A stretch of 64,000 bases of DNA from Ailurus styani (taxonomy: Eukaryota > Chordata > Mammalia > Carnivora > Ailuridae). Location: positions 248,001 to 312,000 of the forward strand of contig LNAC01000339.1 of NCBI GenBank assembly GCA_002007465.1, written 5' to 3'. Each line of letters begins with the position of its first letter. Position 1 is the first letter of the stretch. The notes under the pieces are model-generated. The model searched no databases. It worked only from the letters and a program-made list of their open reading frames with translations, and was not told the DNA's origin. Positions 11,701 to 22,340 of this stretch are shown here, piece after piece. The translations under genes and the position numbers were made by a program.

Positions 11701-12665
11701 TTGACCAATTCATTTTTTTTAAGATTTTATTTATTTATTTGACAGAGAGAGCGAGATTACAAGTAGGCAGAAAGACAGGCAGAGAGAGAGGAGGAAGCAG
11801 GCTCCTTGCTGAACAGGGAGCCCGACGTGGGGCTCGATCTCAGGACCCTGAGACCATGACCTGAGCTGAAGGCAGAGGCTTTAACCCACTGAGCCACCCA
11901 GGCACCCCCCGCAATTCATTTTTTAATAGCATGTTATTTAACCTATATGTGTTTGTGGCCTTTCCAAATTTTCTTGTGGTTAACTTCAAGTTTCATAGTG
12001 TTATGGTCAGAAAATATGCATGGTATGATTTCAATTTTTTTGTATTTGTTGAGGCCTGATTTCTGACCTAGTATGTGATCTCTTCTGGGGAATGCCCCAC
12101 TTGCACTTGAAAAGAATGTGTATTCTGCTGCTTTAGGATGGAATATTCTGAATATATCTATAAATTCCATCTGGTCCATTGTGTCATCAAAACCATTGCT
12201 TCCTTGTTGACATTCTGTTTAGATGCTCTGCCCATTGATGTAAGTGGGGTGTAAAAGTCTCCTACTATTATTGAGTTACTACAAATTAGTCCATTTATGT
12301 TTGCTATTTATATATTTGCATGCTTTCATGTTGAGTGCATAGATACACATTATATCTTCTTGTTGGATTGTCCCCTTTATGATTATATAATACTCTTGAC
12401 TCTTTTGCAATCTTAATTTTAAAGTCTAGTTTGTCCAATGTAAATAATGCTACTTGGCTTTAACATCCATTTGTGATAAATGTTTCTCCACCCACTCACA
12501 TTCAATGTGCAAGTTTATTTAGGTCTAAAATGAGTCTGCTGTAGGCAGCATATAGATGTGTCTTGTATTTTTTAATCCATTGTGACAATCTATATCCTTG
12601 ATTGGAACATTTAGTCCATTTACAAAGTATTTATTGATGGAAACATATTTATTGCCATTTTGTTA
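8745..12665 (-). pseudogene. L1 ORF2 pseudogene (endonuclease-reverse transcriptase)
   Basis: This is a broken ORF2 of about 3.9 kb including a SINE. Endonuclease traces lie at 11943-12640: 'VNGLN' near the start, 'HPKAAEYTFFSS', 'DHILG' and an intact 'FSDHN' at 12000-12014, the catalytic SDH of the APE-like domain. Reverse-transcriptase traces include '[11 protein letters not shown]' (normally a Q where H stands), within 10457-10798, and an intact FADDMM box at 10374-10391. The thumb region 'IGRINIVKM'-like motif lies in 9907-10161. Several frameshifts and stops separate the fragments and the SINE breaks it at 11718. L1 ORF2p nicks target DNA and primes reverse transcription; this copy cannot. 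Confidence 0.87.
11718..11911 (-). mobile_element. Carnivore SINE inside L1 ORF2
   Basis: A full-length antisense SINE, close to consensus ('cccactgagccacccaggca'). A 12-13 base duplication, CAATTCATTTTT(T), lies at 11706-11717 and 11912-11924. It breaks ORF2 between the reverse-transcriptase and endonuclease segments and dates after the L1 insertion. Confidence 0.94.
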
Positions 12666-12775
12666 CTTGTTTTATCTTTGTTTATGGAGATTTCTCATTC
12701 CTTTCTTGTCTTTATTACTTTTGGTTTCTCCTTTGGACTCAAAGAATACCTTTTAATATTTCTTGCAGGGTTGGT

Positions 12776-13640
12776 TTAGTGGTTACAAACTCCTTTAGAT
12801 TTCATTTGTCTGAGAAACTCTTTTATCTCTCCTTCTACTCTGAAAGATAGCCTTGTTGAATAGAGGACTCTTGGCTGCAGATTTTTCCCATTCCTCACTT
12901 TGAATATATCATGCCACTCTCTTCTGGCTTGCCAAGTTTCCATTAAGAAATCAGCTAGCCTGATGGGTTTTCCCTTATAAGTTAAGGATTTCATTTGCTT
13001 TGCTGCTTTTAAGTTTTTCTTTATCACTATATCTCACAAATTTAATTATGTCTTGTCACTGGTCTGCTTTTGTTGACTTTAATGGGCATTCTCTGTGCCT
13101 CCTGAATCTGGATGTCTGTTTCCTTTCCCAGGTTAGGGAAATTTTCTATTATGCTTTGGAATAAATTTTCTGCCCTGTTTTTTGTCTTTTCTTCTAGGAC
13201 TCCTGTAATATGAATGCTATTATGTTTGGTGGAATCAATGAGTTCCCCAAGTCTATTCTCACATTGCATAATTCTTTTTGTTCAGCTTCAATATTTTGCC
13301 TTCTACTTGACTCATTCCTCTCCTTCTTTTAGCATGCTCTTCATTGCTTCAAGTCTGTTTCCAATCTTGTTTATTACATTTATCTCTGATTTTAATTATT
13401 TAATCTCTGTGGTAAGGGTCTCACTGATATCCTCTTTTCTCAAGCCCAGAGAGTATCCTAATGATTGCCATTTTAAATTCTCCATCAGGTATGTTGCTTA
13501 ACATCTGTTTCACTTAGATCTCTAGCCATGGCTCTTACCTTGTTCTTTCATTTAGGGTAAATTCCTCTATCTTGGCATTTTATCTAAGTCTCTGCCTTCT
13601 TTAGTGTGTTAGAAAAGCTGGTTATGTCTCCTGCTCCTGA
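12776..13640 (-). pseudogene. L1 ORF1 pseudogene (RNA-binding chaperone)
   Basis: Two frames separated by a frameshift near 13030-13040 match L1 ORF1p. 13042-13269 contains 'NSIHITGVLEE' and 'ENFPNLGKETDIQIQEAQR', typical of the RRM domain. 12776-13027 contains 'YKGKPIRLADF', 'ETWQARREW' and 'LSFRVEGEIKEF', typical of the C-terminal domain. The coiled-coil region upstream (13270-13640) is only loosely preserved. ORF1p coats L1 RNA as a trimer; here the frame is broken. Confidence 0.82.
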
Positions 13641-13699
13641 AAATAATGGCCTTATGAAGAAAAGGTCTTATAGTGCCCAGGCCTTGGTGTTTCAGGCAA

Positions 13700-14706
13700 T
13701 GTCTCTGGTGTATACTGCATACTCTCTACTGTGTTTTGGCTGCTCTATACTTCAGGCCAATCATTTGCAGAAGGTCTTCTTATCTGCTTTTGGCAGTTTG
13801 TTTGTGCCTGGCCTGAATGTGGTGAGTTTTAACTCTGTGTACTCTAGTCTGCTTGTGAAATGAGACCTGACACCGACTCCTCCAGAACTGAGGTACTGCA
13901 GAATTCTCTGGTCAGGAGATACAGTGTGGCCAGGGGCTTGTGCTGGTCTCCTGTGGTAGGGACCTGCTGTGCTAAGACTGAGGCAATCTTGACTGAGAAA
14001 GACAGTCCCACCAGAGTCCAGGGGGTTAGGGCGTGGTATAAGCAAATTAGGCAGCCACTGTCCACACTGTGCTGCTTCTCAAAGGTGGCTCTGTGTTTAT
14101 ACTGATAGATGGAGGTGGAAAATGACACCAGCCAACACCTTTGTTTCCAGAGAGGCATCTCCATGAACACTGACTCTCAGGGACTTACTCCAGGAAGAGC
14201 AAATAATCTCCCTGCTATGTGCCCCAGGAGTTCTTCAGTTCACTCTTTCCACACTGTCTGCCCCCGAGTTGTTCACCTGCCTTCTCTCCAGGAACAGGGT
14301 CGTTTCCTCCTGGCTCCATCCCAGCTAAGACCATTAGCCTTTAAAGCTCCAGACTTTAAGCCACACTGGTTGCAAGAACTCAGAAATTCAGCCCCTCTCA
14401 TTTTCCAAGCCAATGGCTTTGAGGAAATCTTCTCCTTTTGCATTCCCCTGTGTGCTCCTTTCCCTCTGTCCTTCTTCATGACCATAGCTCCCTTCCCTCC
14501 ACAGCACCTGAGATGTTTCTCCCCTAAACCACATCTCTACACTTCATACCTTCTGCAATGTGACCTCTTCTCTCTCTTCAGTTGTGGGGTTTGTTCTGTT
14601 AGTCTTCAAGTCAATTTCTGGGATATTTAGGATGACTTGATAGTTATCTAGTTGTGTTCATGGGAGGAGACAACCCTAAGGTCCTCTTACTGTACCACCA
14701 TCTCTC
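13700..14706 (-). promoter_or_regulatory. L1 5' UTR (internal promoter region) of the full-length copy
   Basis: This is about 1 kb upstream of ORF1, clearly less AT-rich than the flanks, as is usual for an L1 5' UTR carrying the internal polymerase II promoter. The element starts near 14706, where the plus strand reads 'gtaccaccatctctctacc'. The plus strand also has a long open frame across it (see findings). Promoter activity is inferred from position only. Confidence 0.65.
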
Positions 14707-16560
14707 TACCAACCCAGCATTCCAGGTTTATACTTCAATAGTAAGTCATATGTATTTTCTTTTATATATTTCTAGATTTAACTTGCTAATATTTTATATT
14801 GGAGTTTTAAATTTTTGATTACAAATTAGTTTTGAATTTTCCTTTTATAATATCTGTAAATTTTTAGTATCAAGGTCTTTCTATTCATATTAAAAAGATT
14901 AGGAAGAGTGTCCACTTTGTTTCTCTTTTGGAAGAATTTGTGTGAGGCTGGTATGATTTTTTTCCTCAACTATTTGTAATATTTCATATATGAAACTCAT
15001 ATGGAGAATTTTCCCTATGAAAATGGCTTGTGATAAATACCAAGAATAAACCATTTTCAAATATTCAAATTTTCTATTACATCTCATAACTCTTTTGGTA
15101 AATTTAACTTTTAAAAAATGTATTTTTTTATCTATAGTGTCAAGTTTGTTAACACATACTTGTGACAAGGTCTAATTACCTTAATTTCATATGTCTGCAA
15201 TTTGTATTTTTTGTCAAATAATCAACATAAGCTAAATTGATTTTAATTCATGTTTTCATGTTCCTTGATTTTTATTCTTATCTTTATAACTTAATTATTT
15301 TCTTTGGAATGGACTTGCATTTCTTTTTCTGTCACATTGAGCTAGAAGCTCAGGTCCATTCATCTCATCTTTTTTTTTTTTTTTTTCTTTTCTGATGATA
15401 GGAAACTAAACATGTCCCTCAAAGCACTGCTCTAGCTGCATCTCGCAAAATTAATGTGGTATTATCATTCAGTTCAAAATATTTTCTAATGTATACTGTG
15501 AATTTTTTTCTGCCTAATTGTTTTTACATTATCGATTTTCACTTATTTGGAAAACTAACCCATTGACATTCACTATAATTAGTTTATGTTTGCCCTTTAC
15601 TGTTTTTTTTTTTTTTTCTTAAGTAACCTGTTCCATATTTTTAAACTTTTATTTCTTTCATTGTTTTGGATTTTCCATATATTTTGCTTTATTATTATTT
15701 TCCTTCTGCCATATGTTATTTATACATTTTATCACTTTTAATAGTTACAATAGAGATGAAAATTTGAGTCCTTGATTTATTGTAGCTTATTAAAAATAGT
15801 TTGTCTGTTTTCAGATATCACACTTTTGGAAGACCTTGAAATCAATTTCCTCTTTTCTGCTGCTTTATTTTTGACATGATATTTAAAGTCTCCATTTCAC
15901 ATAAACTTCACAAGAAATTATCATCACCACTTAGTATAGTCAATATTCATTTTTAATCATTTGCATTTGCATCCACTTCTTTACTCTTCATCTTTAAATT
16001 CCATCTTTCTTTTTGGGACCATCGTCTTCCAGTAGGTGAGTATTTTTCAAATTCCACTGTGTTAACAACTTCTGTTTATGTTTTTCTGAATATATATTCA
16101 TTTAATCTTTTAATATTTTATGCGTATAATTTTAATTGGGCAGTTCCAGTCCTTCCCCAGCACTTCAAGGATACAATTCCATTGTTTAGAGTCTTTTATT
16201 GTTTCTATTGAAATGTGAGCTATTATTGTTATAGTCACATGAACATATCTTTTTTCTCTAGCTGCTTTTTAAATGCTGTTTTTATCTTTGCATTTCAGCA
16301 GTTTTGCTATGAGATTTAAAAATATATCTCTCTGATTTACATTACATTTATCCTGCTTTTGTTTCACTGAACTTTAATAGTGATAGCTTTCACCCACTTT
16401 CGTATTTTATCCAAACAATTTTTAAACACTGGTTCAGCCCCATTCTCTCTTTTCTTCAAGCATTCCAATTACACATATTTAGAAATTTTTAGTATGTCTT
16501 CCACATGTTCCTTTTACTATTTTCTGATTTTTTCATTTTTTTCTTTTTGAGCTTTAGTTG
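14707..16560 (-). mobile_element. Old L1M LINE, right part of the split host element, antisense
   Basis: It continues the element begun at 8280-8433. Landmarks include 'taacttgctaatattttata', 'ttttggaagaatttgtgtga', 'actgctctagctgcatctcg', 'tcagttcaaaatattttcta' and, toward the 5' side of the L1, 'agctgctttttaaatgctgt', 'catttcagcagttttgctat' and 'cattccaattacacatat'. The order runs from ORF2 reverse transcriptase back into ORF1/5' UTR. It appears shortened by internal deletions and has no open frame. Confidence 0.65.
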
Positions 16561-17152
16561 AAAATATAACTTTACAGAATTACCTTGAATAATGCAAATT
16601 AACTCTGTGTGAATATATATATAATTACAACCTGCATCTCGAGTCTTAATTTTTCACTTTTAATACAATTCTGTATTTCCTACTATATTTAAGGCATTTT
16701 AATTTGAATGATGCATTAGTCCTTTAATTATAAAGTATTATTTTCTTTCAATGACTTCTGAGCAAAACAAAGATCCTTGAATTTATCTTGGAATAATCTA
16801 CTCTTTGTCCTTATTAGATCTTTCACAAAGTGCAGTTATTTATTCACAATAATGTACTCTCCAGTATTATGGCCTTTATATTGTTTCATCATTGAATGTC
16901 ACGTTTATATTATGAACCCCTTAGAATATTTTGCCTAAGTCCTTGTGTTTTGTTGCTAGGGAAATCTTGCCTGAAACATTCTATTCTGTCCCCCCCCAAA
17001 CCCATGGGAACAGTATCAATATGGAGATACATAAAGGTCAGGCCAACTGTGCTAGGATATAAAACATTCAGAGTGTGTTTAGTAAGAATGAAAATTTTAA
17101 TACAGCAATGAGGAAAGAGAAGTAAACCAGGATCCTATGCCACCTATGTAGA
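16561..17152. other. Unassigned AT-rich interval
   Basis: Nothing recognised apart from a C8 run near 16990. The first part might be decayed L1 5' UTR. Confidence 0.45.
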
Positions 17153-17166
17153 TTAAGGCAATTTTT

Positions 17167-17344
17167 AAAAAAGATTTTATTTATTTGACAGAGAGCACAA
17201 GCAGGGGGAGCAGCAGACAAAGGGAAAGGGAGCTACAGGCTCTTTGCTGAGCAGAGAGCCAGCTGTAGGACTTGATCCCAGGACCCTTGGATCATGACCT
17301 GAGTCAAAGGCAGACACTTCACTGACTGAGCCACCCAGGTGCCC
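17167..17344 (-). mobile_element. Carnivore SINE, antisense
   Basis: An antisense copy with a short GA block, head ending 'gagccacccaggtgccc'. An imperfect duplication, ttaaggcaatttttа-like against ttaaagcaatggttta, lies at 17153-17166 and 17345-17360. Confidence 0.9.
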
Positions 17345-17360
17345 TTAAAGCAATGGTTTA

Positions 17361-18240
17361 AATCTGAATTGCCATCTCTAGATTTTGAAGCCAGAAGATT
17401 TTAGTGGTCATCAAGATGAAAAATATCAAATAGATTAGGCTAAGGTTGTGTCATATCATTCATGGAGTACAGATATATGGCTTGAAGATAAACCTTAGTC
17501 AATAAAAATAGACCACAGAACAGCACACTAGGTTTTGGGATATAGTTTTTCTACCTCTTCAATACATTCTGCATTGTTACATTATTACATTCATACATTA
17601 TTACTGGAATCAACTTCTAGGCAACAATTCCCTGCTTTTAAAAAATATATCATACATTTTATTTTCTTTTTATTTTCTATAATGAACTATAATTTGAAAT
17701 GACGTCCTAGACCTCTCCAATATGTATAATTTGATCAGTAGCACAGGCTCCTTATTTTATCCCTACTCAATAAGCATAGTCAGAGTCCTCTACAGTTCTC
17801 TCTCAACATGCACACAAATCTAATGAAGCAGCAGCTAGGGGCAGGACAGGAAGACAACTACACCAAATATAATAGCAAAAAAAAAATTGAAGAAATGCAC
17901 AATGATGAAAAGAACAATAAGACTGAACCATCAGTGCCCTATCCAAACTTCATCTTAATGAACAAAGGAATCTCATCCATCTGGATTAATAGATAATTCT
18001 GCACCTATCCTCTGCAGTATGCCCATAGTGTCAAAGATCCAAGCCCTCTACCTAAGAAAACCCTCTTGCACAGATGACAGATCATACTTTCTGAAATAGT
18101 ACTATATTTATTCCATCTTTCTATTGCTACCTAATAACTATAGATCCCAGGGAAAAAATGAAGAACAGGCAATGAATACATTATATTCTCCAGAAGAAAA
18201 GTGCTATAAGTAGACATATTTTATAATAGATTAAAATTTA
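17361..18240. other. Unassigned interval
   Basis: There is no recognisable gene or repeat. The 62-codon plus-strand frame at 17808-17996 is lysine- and asparagine-rich because of an A9 run and is not convincing. Confidence 0.5.
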
Positions 18241-18412
18241 GGGGTGCCTGGGTAGCTCAGATGGTTAAGCATCTGCCTTTGGTTCAGCTCATGATCCTAG
18301 GGTCCTGTGATTGAGCTCCACATCTGGCTTTCTGCTCAGTGGGGAGCCTGCTTCCCCCTCTTCATTTACTGTTCCCCCTGCTTGTGCTCTCTTACTCTGT
18401 CAAATAAAAAAG
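18241..18412 (+). mobile_element. Carnivore SINE, sense
   Basis: It begins 'ggggtgcctgggtagctcag', passes through 'ctcatgatcctagggtcctg' and the CT-rich block, and ends near 'ctctgtcaaataaaaaagtg'. It is diverged, with no clear duplication. Confidence 0.88.
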
Positions 18413-18958
18413 TGTATAATATATACATACATAACAGAGATAAAATAAATAATTTACATATAAAACTTCTTATGTTTAATGAATGTCAAGAAATAGGAGT
18501 GATATTTGGGTGTAGGAAATTGTGCTATATTCCTCTGCTTTGAAATACAATAGGCAAAGGTTATCTCCTTATACTTTATTAATTAACACAGAACATTGAC
18601 CATGAATCTATGTCCATATATTCTATTCTACTACTATGGATGAATTGTATGGGCTCATATCTAAAATCTGACCTCCACTTGTTCCCAGATATAAATTTAT
18701 GTTGCCTATTCCAGCAATTGTCACTCACTTTTGCATATTTTCCCCTTTTCTCCCTACCTTCTGTTATGTGTGCACTAAAACTTCAGGAGGCAACTGATGT
18801 CAGTCAGCCTTCTGTGACTACCTCTACTGACCTCAAGGAGGAATCAAAACAGGAGAGCCAGAAAAACAGTTAAGTGGAGAAGGCATGCAAGCCAGATATC
18901 ATGGAAACATAATGTATTAAGATGACAAAAACGTTTTTCTCATGTCTATAGGGAAATC
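18413..18958. other. Unassigned interval
   Basis: Nothing recognised. The plus-strand frame at 18610-18873 shows no known domain or splice context. Confidence 0.5.
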
Positions 18959-18973
18959 AGTAAACCTTATTTA

Positions 18974-19158
18974 TTAACATATTTATTTTAGAGAGGGCGG
19001 GGAGGGAGAAGCAGAGGAAGAAGGAGAGGGAGAATCTTAAGCAAGCTCCATACCCAACACAGAGCCCAGTCCTCAGCTCCTTCCCAGGACACTGAGATCA
19101 TGACCTGAGCTGAAATCAAGAGCTGGATTTTTAACCAACTGAGCCACCCAGGGTCCCC
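18974..19158 (-). mobile_element. Carnivore SINE, antisense, older variant
   Basis: A GA-rich block, then 'gagatcatgacctgagctga', 'aatcaagagctgga' and a head end 'gagccacccagggtcccc'. The 'aatcaagag' segment marks an older subfamily. An imperfect duplication, agtaaaccttattt against agtaagccttacttt, lies at about 18959-18973 and 19159-19174. Confidence 0.9.
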
Positions 19159-19174
19159 AGTAAGCCTTACTTTT

Positions 19175-19544
19175 GACAACCATAGTGGATAATACATTGT
19201 GATATACAAATCATATGGAGAATTGTTCACACGCACATTTACTCCTTCCCCTATTATATATATAATCCTGTAGCTAACAAGCTTCACAGCAGTTCTTCAG
19301 ATCTGAAAGACTGTTTCCTAGGCTACAGTAAAACAACTTAATGAAGTGCTTACTAACCTACATTGAGGTTGGTTTTCTTTCAGTTGACATGTTTCACTAG
19401 TTTTACTCTTGACACTGAATTATTCCAAACTACAAATAAACATGTTGCAATAGATTGTATTACAAATAAACTCTTCCTTGATTTATTTTCTTCTATTTGA
19501 TCTGCTTAGAATGAAAATAGATCAAAAGCTTTCTAGGGTTAAGT
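19175..19544. other. Unassigned interval
   Basis: No family assigned. Two 'tacaaataaa' motifs near 19430-19470 look like polyadenylation-type sequence, so an old LTR end is possible but not supported further. Confidence 0.4.
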
Positions 19545-19680
19545 TTGGTGGGATAGCATGAGGGAATTTTGTGGGGTGATGACAATGATTTTATAGGTCT
19601 ATACCTGTGTTAAAATTTATAGAATGCACACTAAAAAACATTTTACTGTGTATTTATGTAAAAAAATTAAAATAGGTCAA
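19545..19680 (+). mobile_element. L1M 3' UTR fragment, sense
   Basis: The order 'ttttgtggggtgatgacaat', 'ctatacctgtgttaaaattt', 'atagaatgcacactaaaaaa' and 'attttactgtgtatttatgt' is the terminal L1M 3' UTR (complement of a '...gtggttacatgaatctata...'-type region). It ends in an A-rich tail. Confidence 0.6.
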
Positions 19681-19887
19681 TCAATGATGGCATAAAATCA
19701 ATCATGAATAGTAATGAACTAGAATGAACAAAAAACACAAATTATAAAGGGAACTCTCATAAACAGAAGAAAAATTTAAAAACCCAAATGTGTTAGGATA
19801 ATTTATATAAGTCTTCATAAGTCTTCAGTCACTGGCAATTGGAGAAATAAGGGTATTATAACCATTTACATTTAATATGATTGTGTC

Positions 19888-20090
19888 AGGGCACCTGGGT
19901 GGCTCAGTGGGTTAAGGCCTCTGCCTTCGGCTGAGGTCATGATCTCAGCGTCCTGGGATCAAGCCCCGCATCAAGCCCGAATTGGGTTCCCTGCTCGGCA
20001 GGGAGCCTGCTTCCTCCTCTTTCTCTGCCTGCCTCTCTGCCTACTTGTAATCTCTCTGTGTCAAATAAATAAATAAAATCTTTAAAAAAT
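19888..20090 (+). mobile_element. Carnivore SINE, sense, full length
   Basis: The copy is near consensus, starting 'gggcacctgggtggctcagt' and ending '(aaat)n aaaatctttaaaaaat'. It holds a short internal duplication ('gcatcaagccc'-like). A perfect 13-base duplication, ATATGATTGTGTC, lies at 19875-19887 and 20091-20103. Confidence 0.95.
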
Positions 20091-20289
20091 ATATGATTGT
20101 GTCCAATCTGTTTTTGTCTCTATTTCCTTAGAAATAAAATATTTACTTACTCAATATACTAACAGAATATACTTAATAAATTAAGTAGTATAAGAAAATC
20201 ATATTTACAAATGGTGTTACCTTCTGTAGGGCACTTTTATTCCTCTGTCTAGATTCAGGTTGCAATTTGTACTATTGTGCTTCCACTTG

Positions 20290-22340
20290 AAGGACCTTCA
20301 TTAACATTTCTTATATTACAGGACTTCTAGTGATGAAGTCCACATATTATATGTCTGAAAAAATCTTTATTTCCCCTTCATTTTTGATGACACTTTTGCC
20401 TGGTTTAGTATTCGAGGTTGACAGATTTTTTTTTTCAATACTTCAAAGATGTTATTCCTTTGTCTTCTCAGTTGCATTGTTTCCAATGAGAAAGGTGCTG
20501 TCAACCTTTGGTTCTGTATGAATAATGTGTAAGATTTTCCTTTTATAACTGGTTTAAAACAATGTGATTATAATGTGTTTTTTGTAATTTTTTTCATATT
20601 TCTAGTGCCTCAGGTTTCTCATTTAACTTCTTGGATCTATAGGCTTATGGTTTCCTCCAATATAAAATGTCTTCAACCATTATTTAATCAAATATTCTTA
20701 GTTTTCACTTTTCCTCTCTTTTAGGAAAAACAGCCACACATTTATTTGGCCATTTTGAAATTGTTCCACAATTCCTTTATTGTTCATTTTCTGCCATCTT
20801 TTTCCTCTCTGTGCTTCATTTTGAATAGTTTCTATTGCTATATCTTCATGTACACTAATCTTTTCTTCTGCATCATTGAATCTGCTTATAATTCCATCTA
20901 CTGTAATTTTCATTTCAGGCATTAGAGTTTTCAGCTCTAAAGATTCCATTTGGTCATGTTCTACATATATTCCCTGTCTTGAACTAATATGTGTAACTTC
21001 TCCTCTAGACTTTTGACCGCAGGGAGTACAATCATAAAAACTTAATATTCTTGTCTACAAATTATGTCTGTCAATTCTGGGTCAGATTTGATTGATTTTT
21101 CTCCTCAATATGTTTTGTTCATGCTGGGTAATTTTATTAGATGCCAAGCATTATGACTTTTATCTTGTGTCTTGAATATTTTTGTATTCTATATTCTACA
21201 GGTTGTTTTGGAATATGATCATTTCTTGAAAGCAGTTTCTTCCTTTCCAGTCTTGCTTTTTACATTCTTTAATAGGACCAAAGAAATATAGGGATAGTTT
21301 TTGGTAACTTTTGAGGCAGTCTAAACCAATTCTCATGAATTGTGAGGTCTTCCAGTTTGGCTGAAACAGGTACTATTTCTAGGCTTAGACAAAACCAGCA
21401 CTGCAGACACTGTTTCCTCTAATCTTTGCAAGTGATATTTTCTTAGGCTTGGGTAATTTCCTCACATGTGTCAACCTGATGTTACTCAACAGAATGTTCA
21501 AGGGAGATCCTCAGTAGATCTCCAAAGTTCTCTCTTCTATGCAACTATTCCCTTTATAGTAGTCTAGCTTTCAAATTCTAGTGGCTTTGTCTTTTCCAGA
21601 ATCCATATTTATTTTCTCAACTCAAGGAGGCTGCCAGTTTCTGACTGGGTTACCTCTCCTTACATTGCAACCTGGAATCTTTCTCCAGGCATTAAGTTAA
21701 GTCAATACTAGGGCCTTATTTCGTTTTTTGTCACTCATGGATCACTGTTCTTCATTTCCTGGTGACCAACATCTAGCATGCCATTGTTTCATATAAAAGG
21801 TAGCCTTCGCTTTTACAAAAAGATGTACATAAGTACCTGTTTTCACTAACCGAGAGAAATACAAAGAGGATTTTTGCCTTTACAAAAAGGAAAAAAAAGC
21901 TAAAAGTATTTAGCACTTCTTTTGCAGCAAGCCCTTTTAGAGTCAGTGCACAGCCTGAGTTGTGAGAGAGGCATAGCCAAGCTTCTTCCCAGAGAACTAC
22001 ACTCAGTATCTCAGTATCAAGCCACCATAGCTCTTGTGTTTGTGAGGATCTGTGTTTTACCTCAATTCATTTTGTGCATCTGTTAGCAAGCTGTATCCTA
22101 AGGTATCAGAAAATCTTGAGAGAGATTACTTTTTTAGGGTCTGGGAACACTCTGAATGGTTTCCTTGTAAATTCATGGAAACTGCTTCTTTGTTTTACAT
22201 GATTTTGGCTTGCAAAATTTTCACAGAAATTCTCTACTTTTGGATTAGAGGGGAAACCTGTATTTTGTCTGGGTTTTTTGTTTTTTTTCTTAGTTGTTTA
22301 AGATGGCATGGCGAAACCAGTCTTTTACTCCATCTTAACT
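20290..22340 (-). mobile_element. L1M/HAL1-type LINE 5' half, antisense, split by a DNA transposon
   Basis: The minus strand gives the 5' UTR and ORF1 of an old L1M or HAL1 element. A 20698-20949 frame retains ORF1 coiled-coil sequence (for example 'VDGIISRFNDAEEKIS'). Further right the plus strand reads 'attttattagatgccaagca', 'aattctcatgaattgtgagg', 'tcttccagtttggctgaaac', 'ggtaatttcctcacatgtgt' and 'agatcctcagtagatctcc', in the order of the complement of this 5' UTR. A Tigger-like element at 21796-22260 interrupts it; the LINE resumes at 22261 with 'tattttgtctgggttttttg' and ends near 'tttactccatcttaac'. No intact frame remains. Confidence 0.7.
21796..22260. mobile_element. Tigger-like DNA transposon remnant (non-autonomous)
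   Basis: A 465-base insertion within the LINE above. Its right end reads 'gaggggaaacctg', directly followed by TA. Its left end is 'aaaggtagccttcgctttta', preceded by TA after one extra A. This resembles mutated terminal repeats beginning CAGGT at a duplicated TA, as expected for Tc1/mariner-pogo elements. The body ('tttacaaaaagg', 'tttagcacttcttttgcagc') has no transposase frame. I recognise the arrangement but cannot name the subfamily with certainty. Confidence 0.58.

Larger units (their letters stand above)
8434..14706 (-). mobile_element. Near full-length carnivore L1 retrotransposon, antisense, inactive
   Basis: About 6.3 kb in the normal L1 order, read on the minus strand: 5' UTR (about 14706-13700), ORF1, ORF2, 3' UTR and A-tail (T-run at about 8434-8442). 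Length, order and motifs show a full-length rather than 5'-truncated insertion. Both reading frames carry many stops and frameshifts, and a SINE splits ORF2 at 11718-11911, so it cannot be active. It lies in an older L1M of the same orientation. I see no convincing target-site duplication, possibly because the ends have decayed. Confidence 0.88.

Noticed and set aside
13844..14170. Overlapping sense-strand frames in the L1 5' UTR
   Set aside because: This is upstream non-coding sequence of an inactive L1; frames on this strand overlap in different phases without family support.
18241..18412. tRNA gene suggested by the tRNA-like SINE heads
   Set aside because: These are tRNA-derived SINE heads with tails and target duplications, not stand-alone tRNA genes; no cloverleaf outside SINEs was found.
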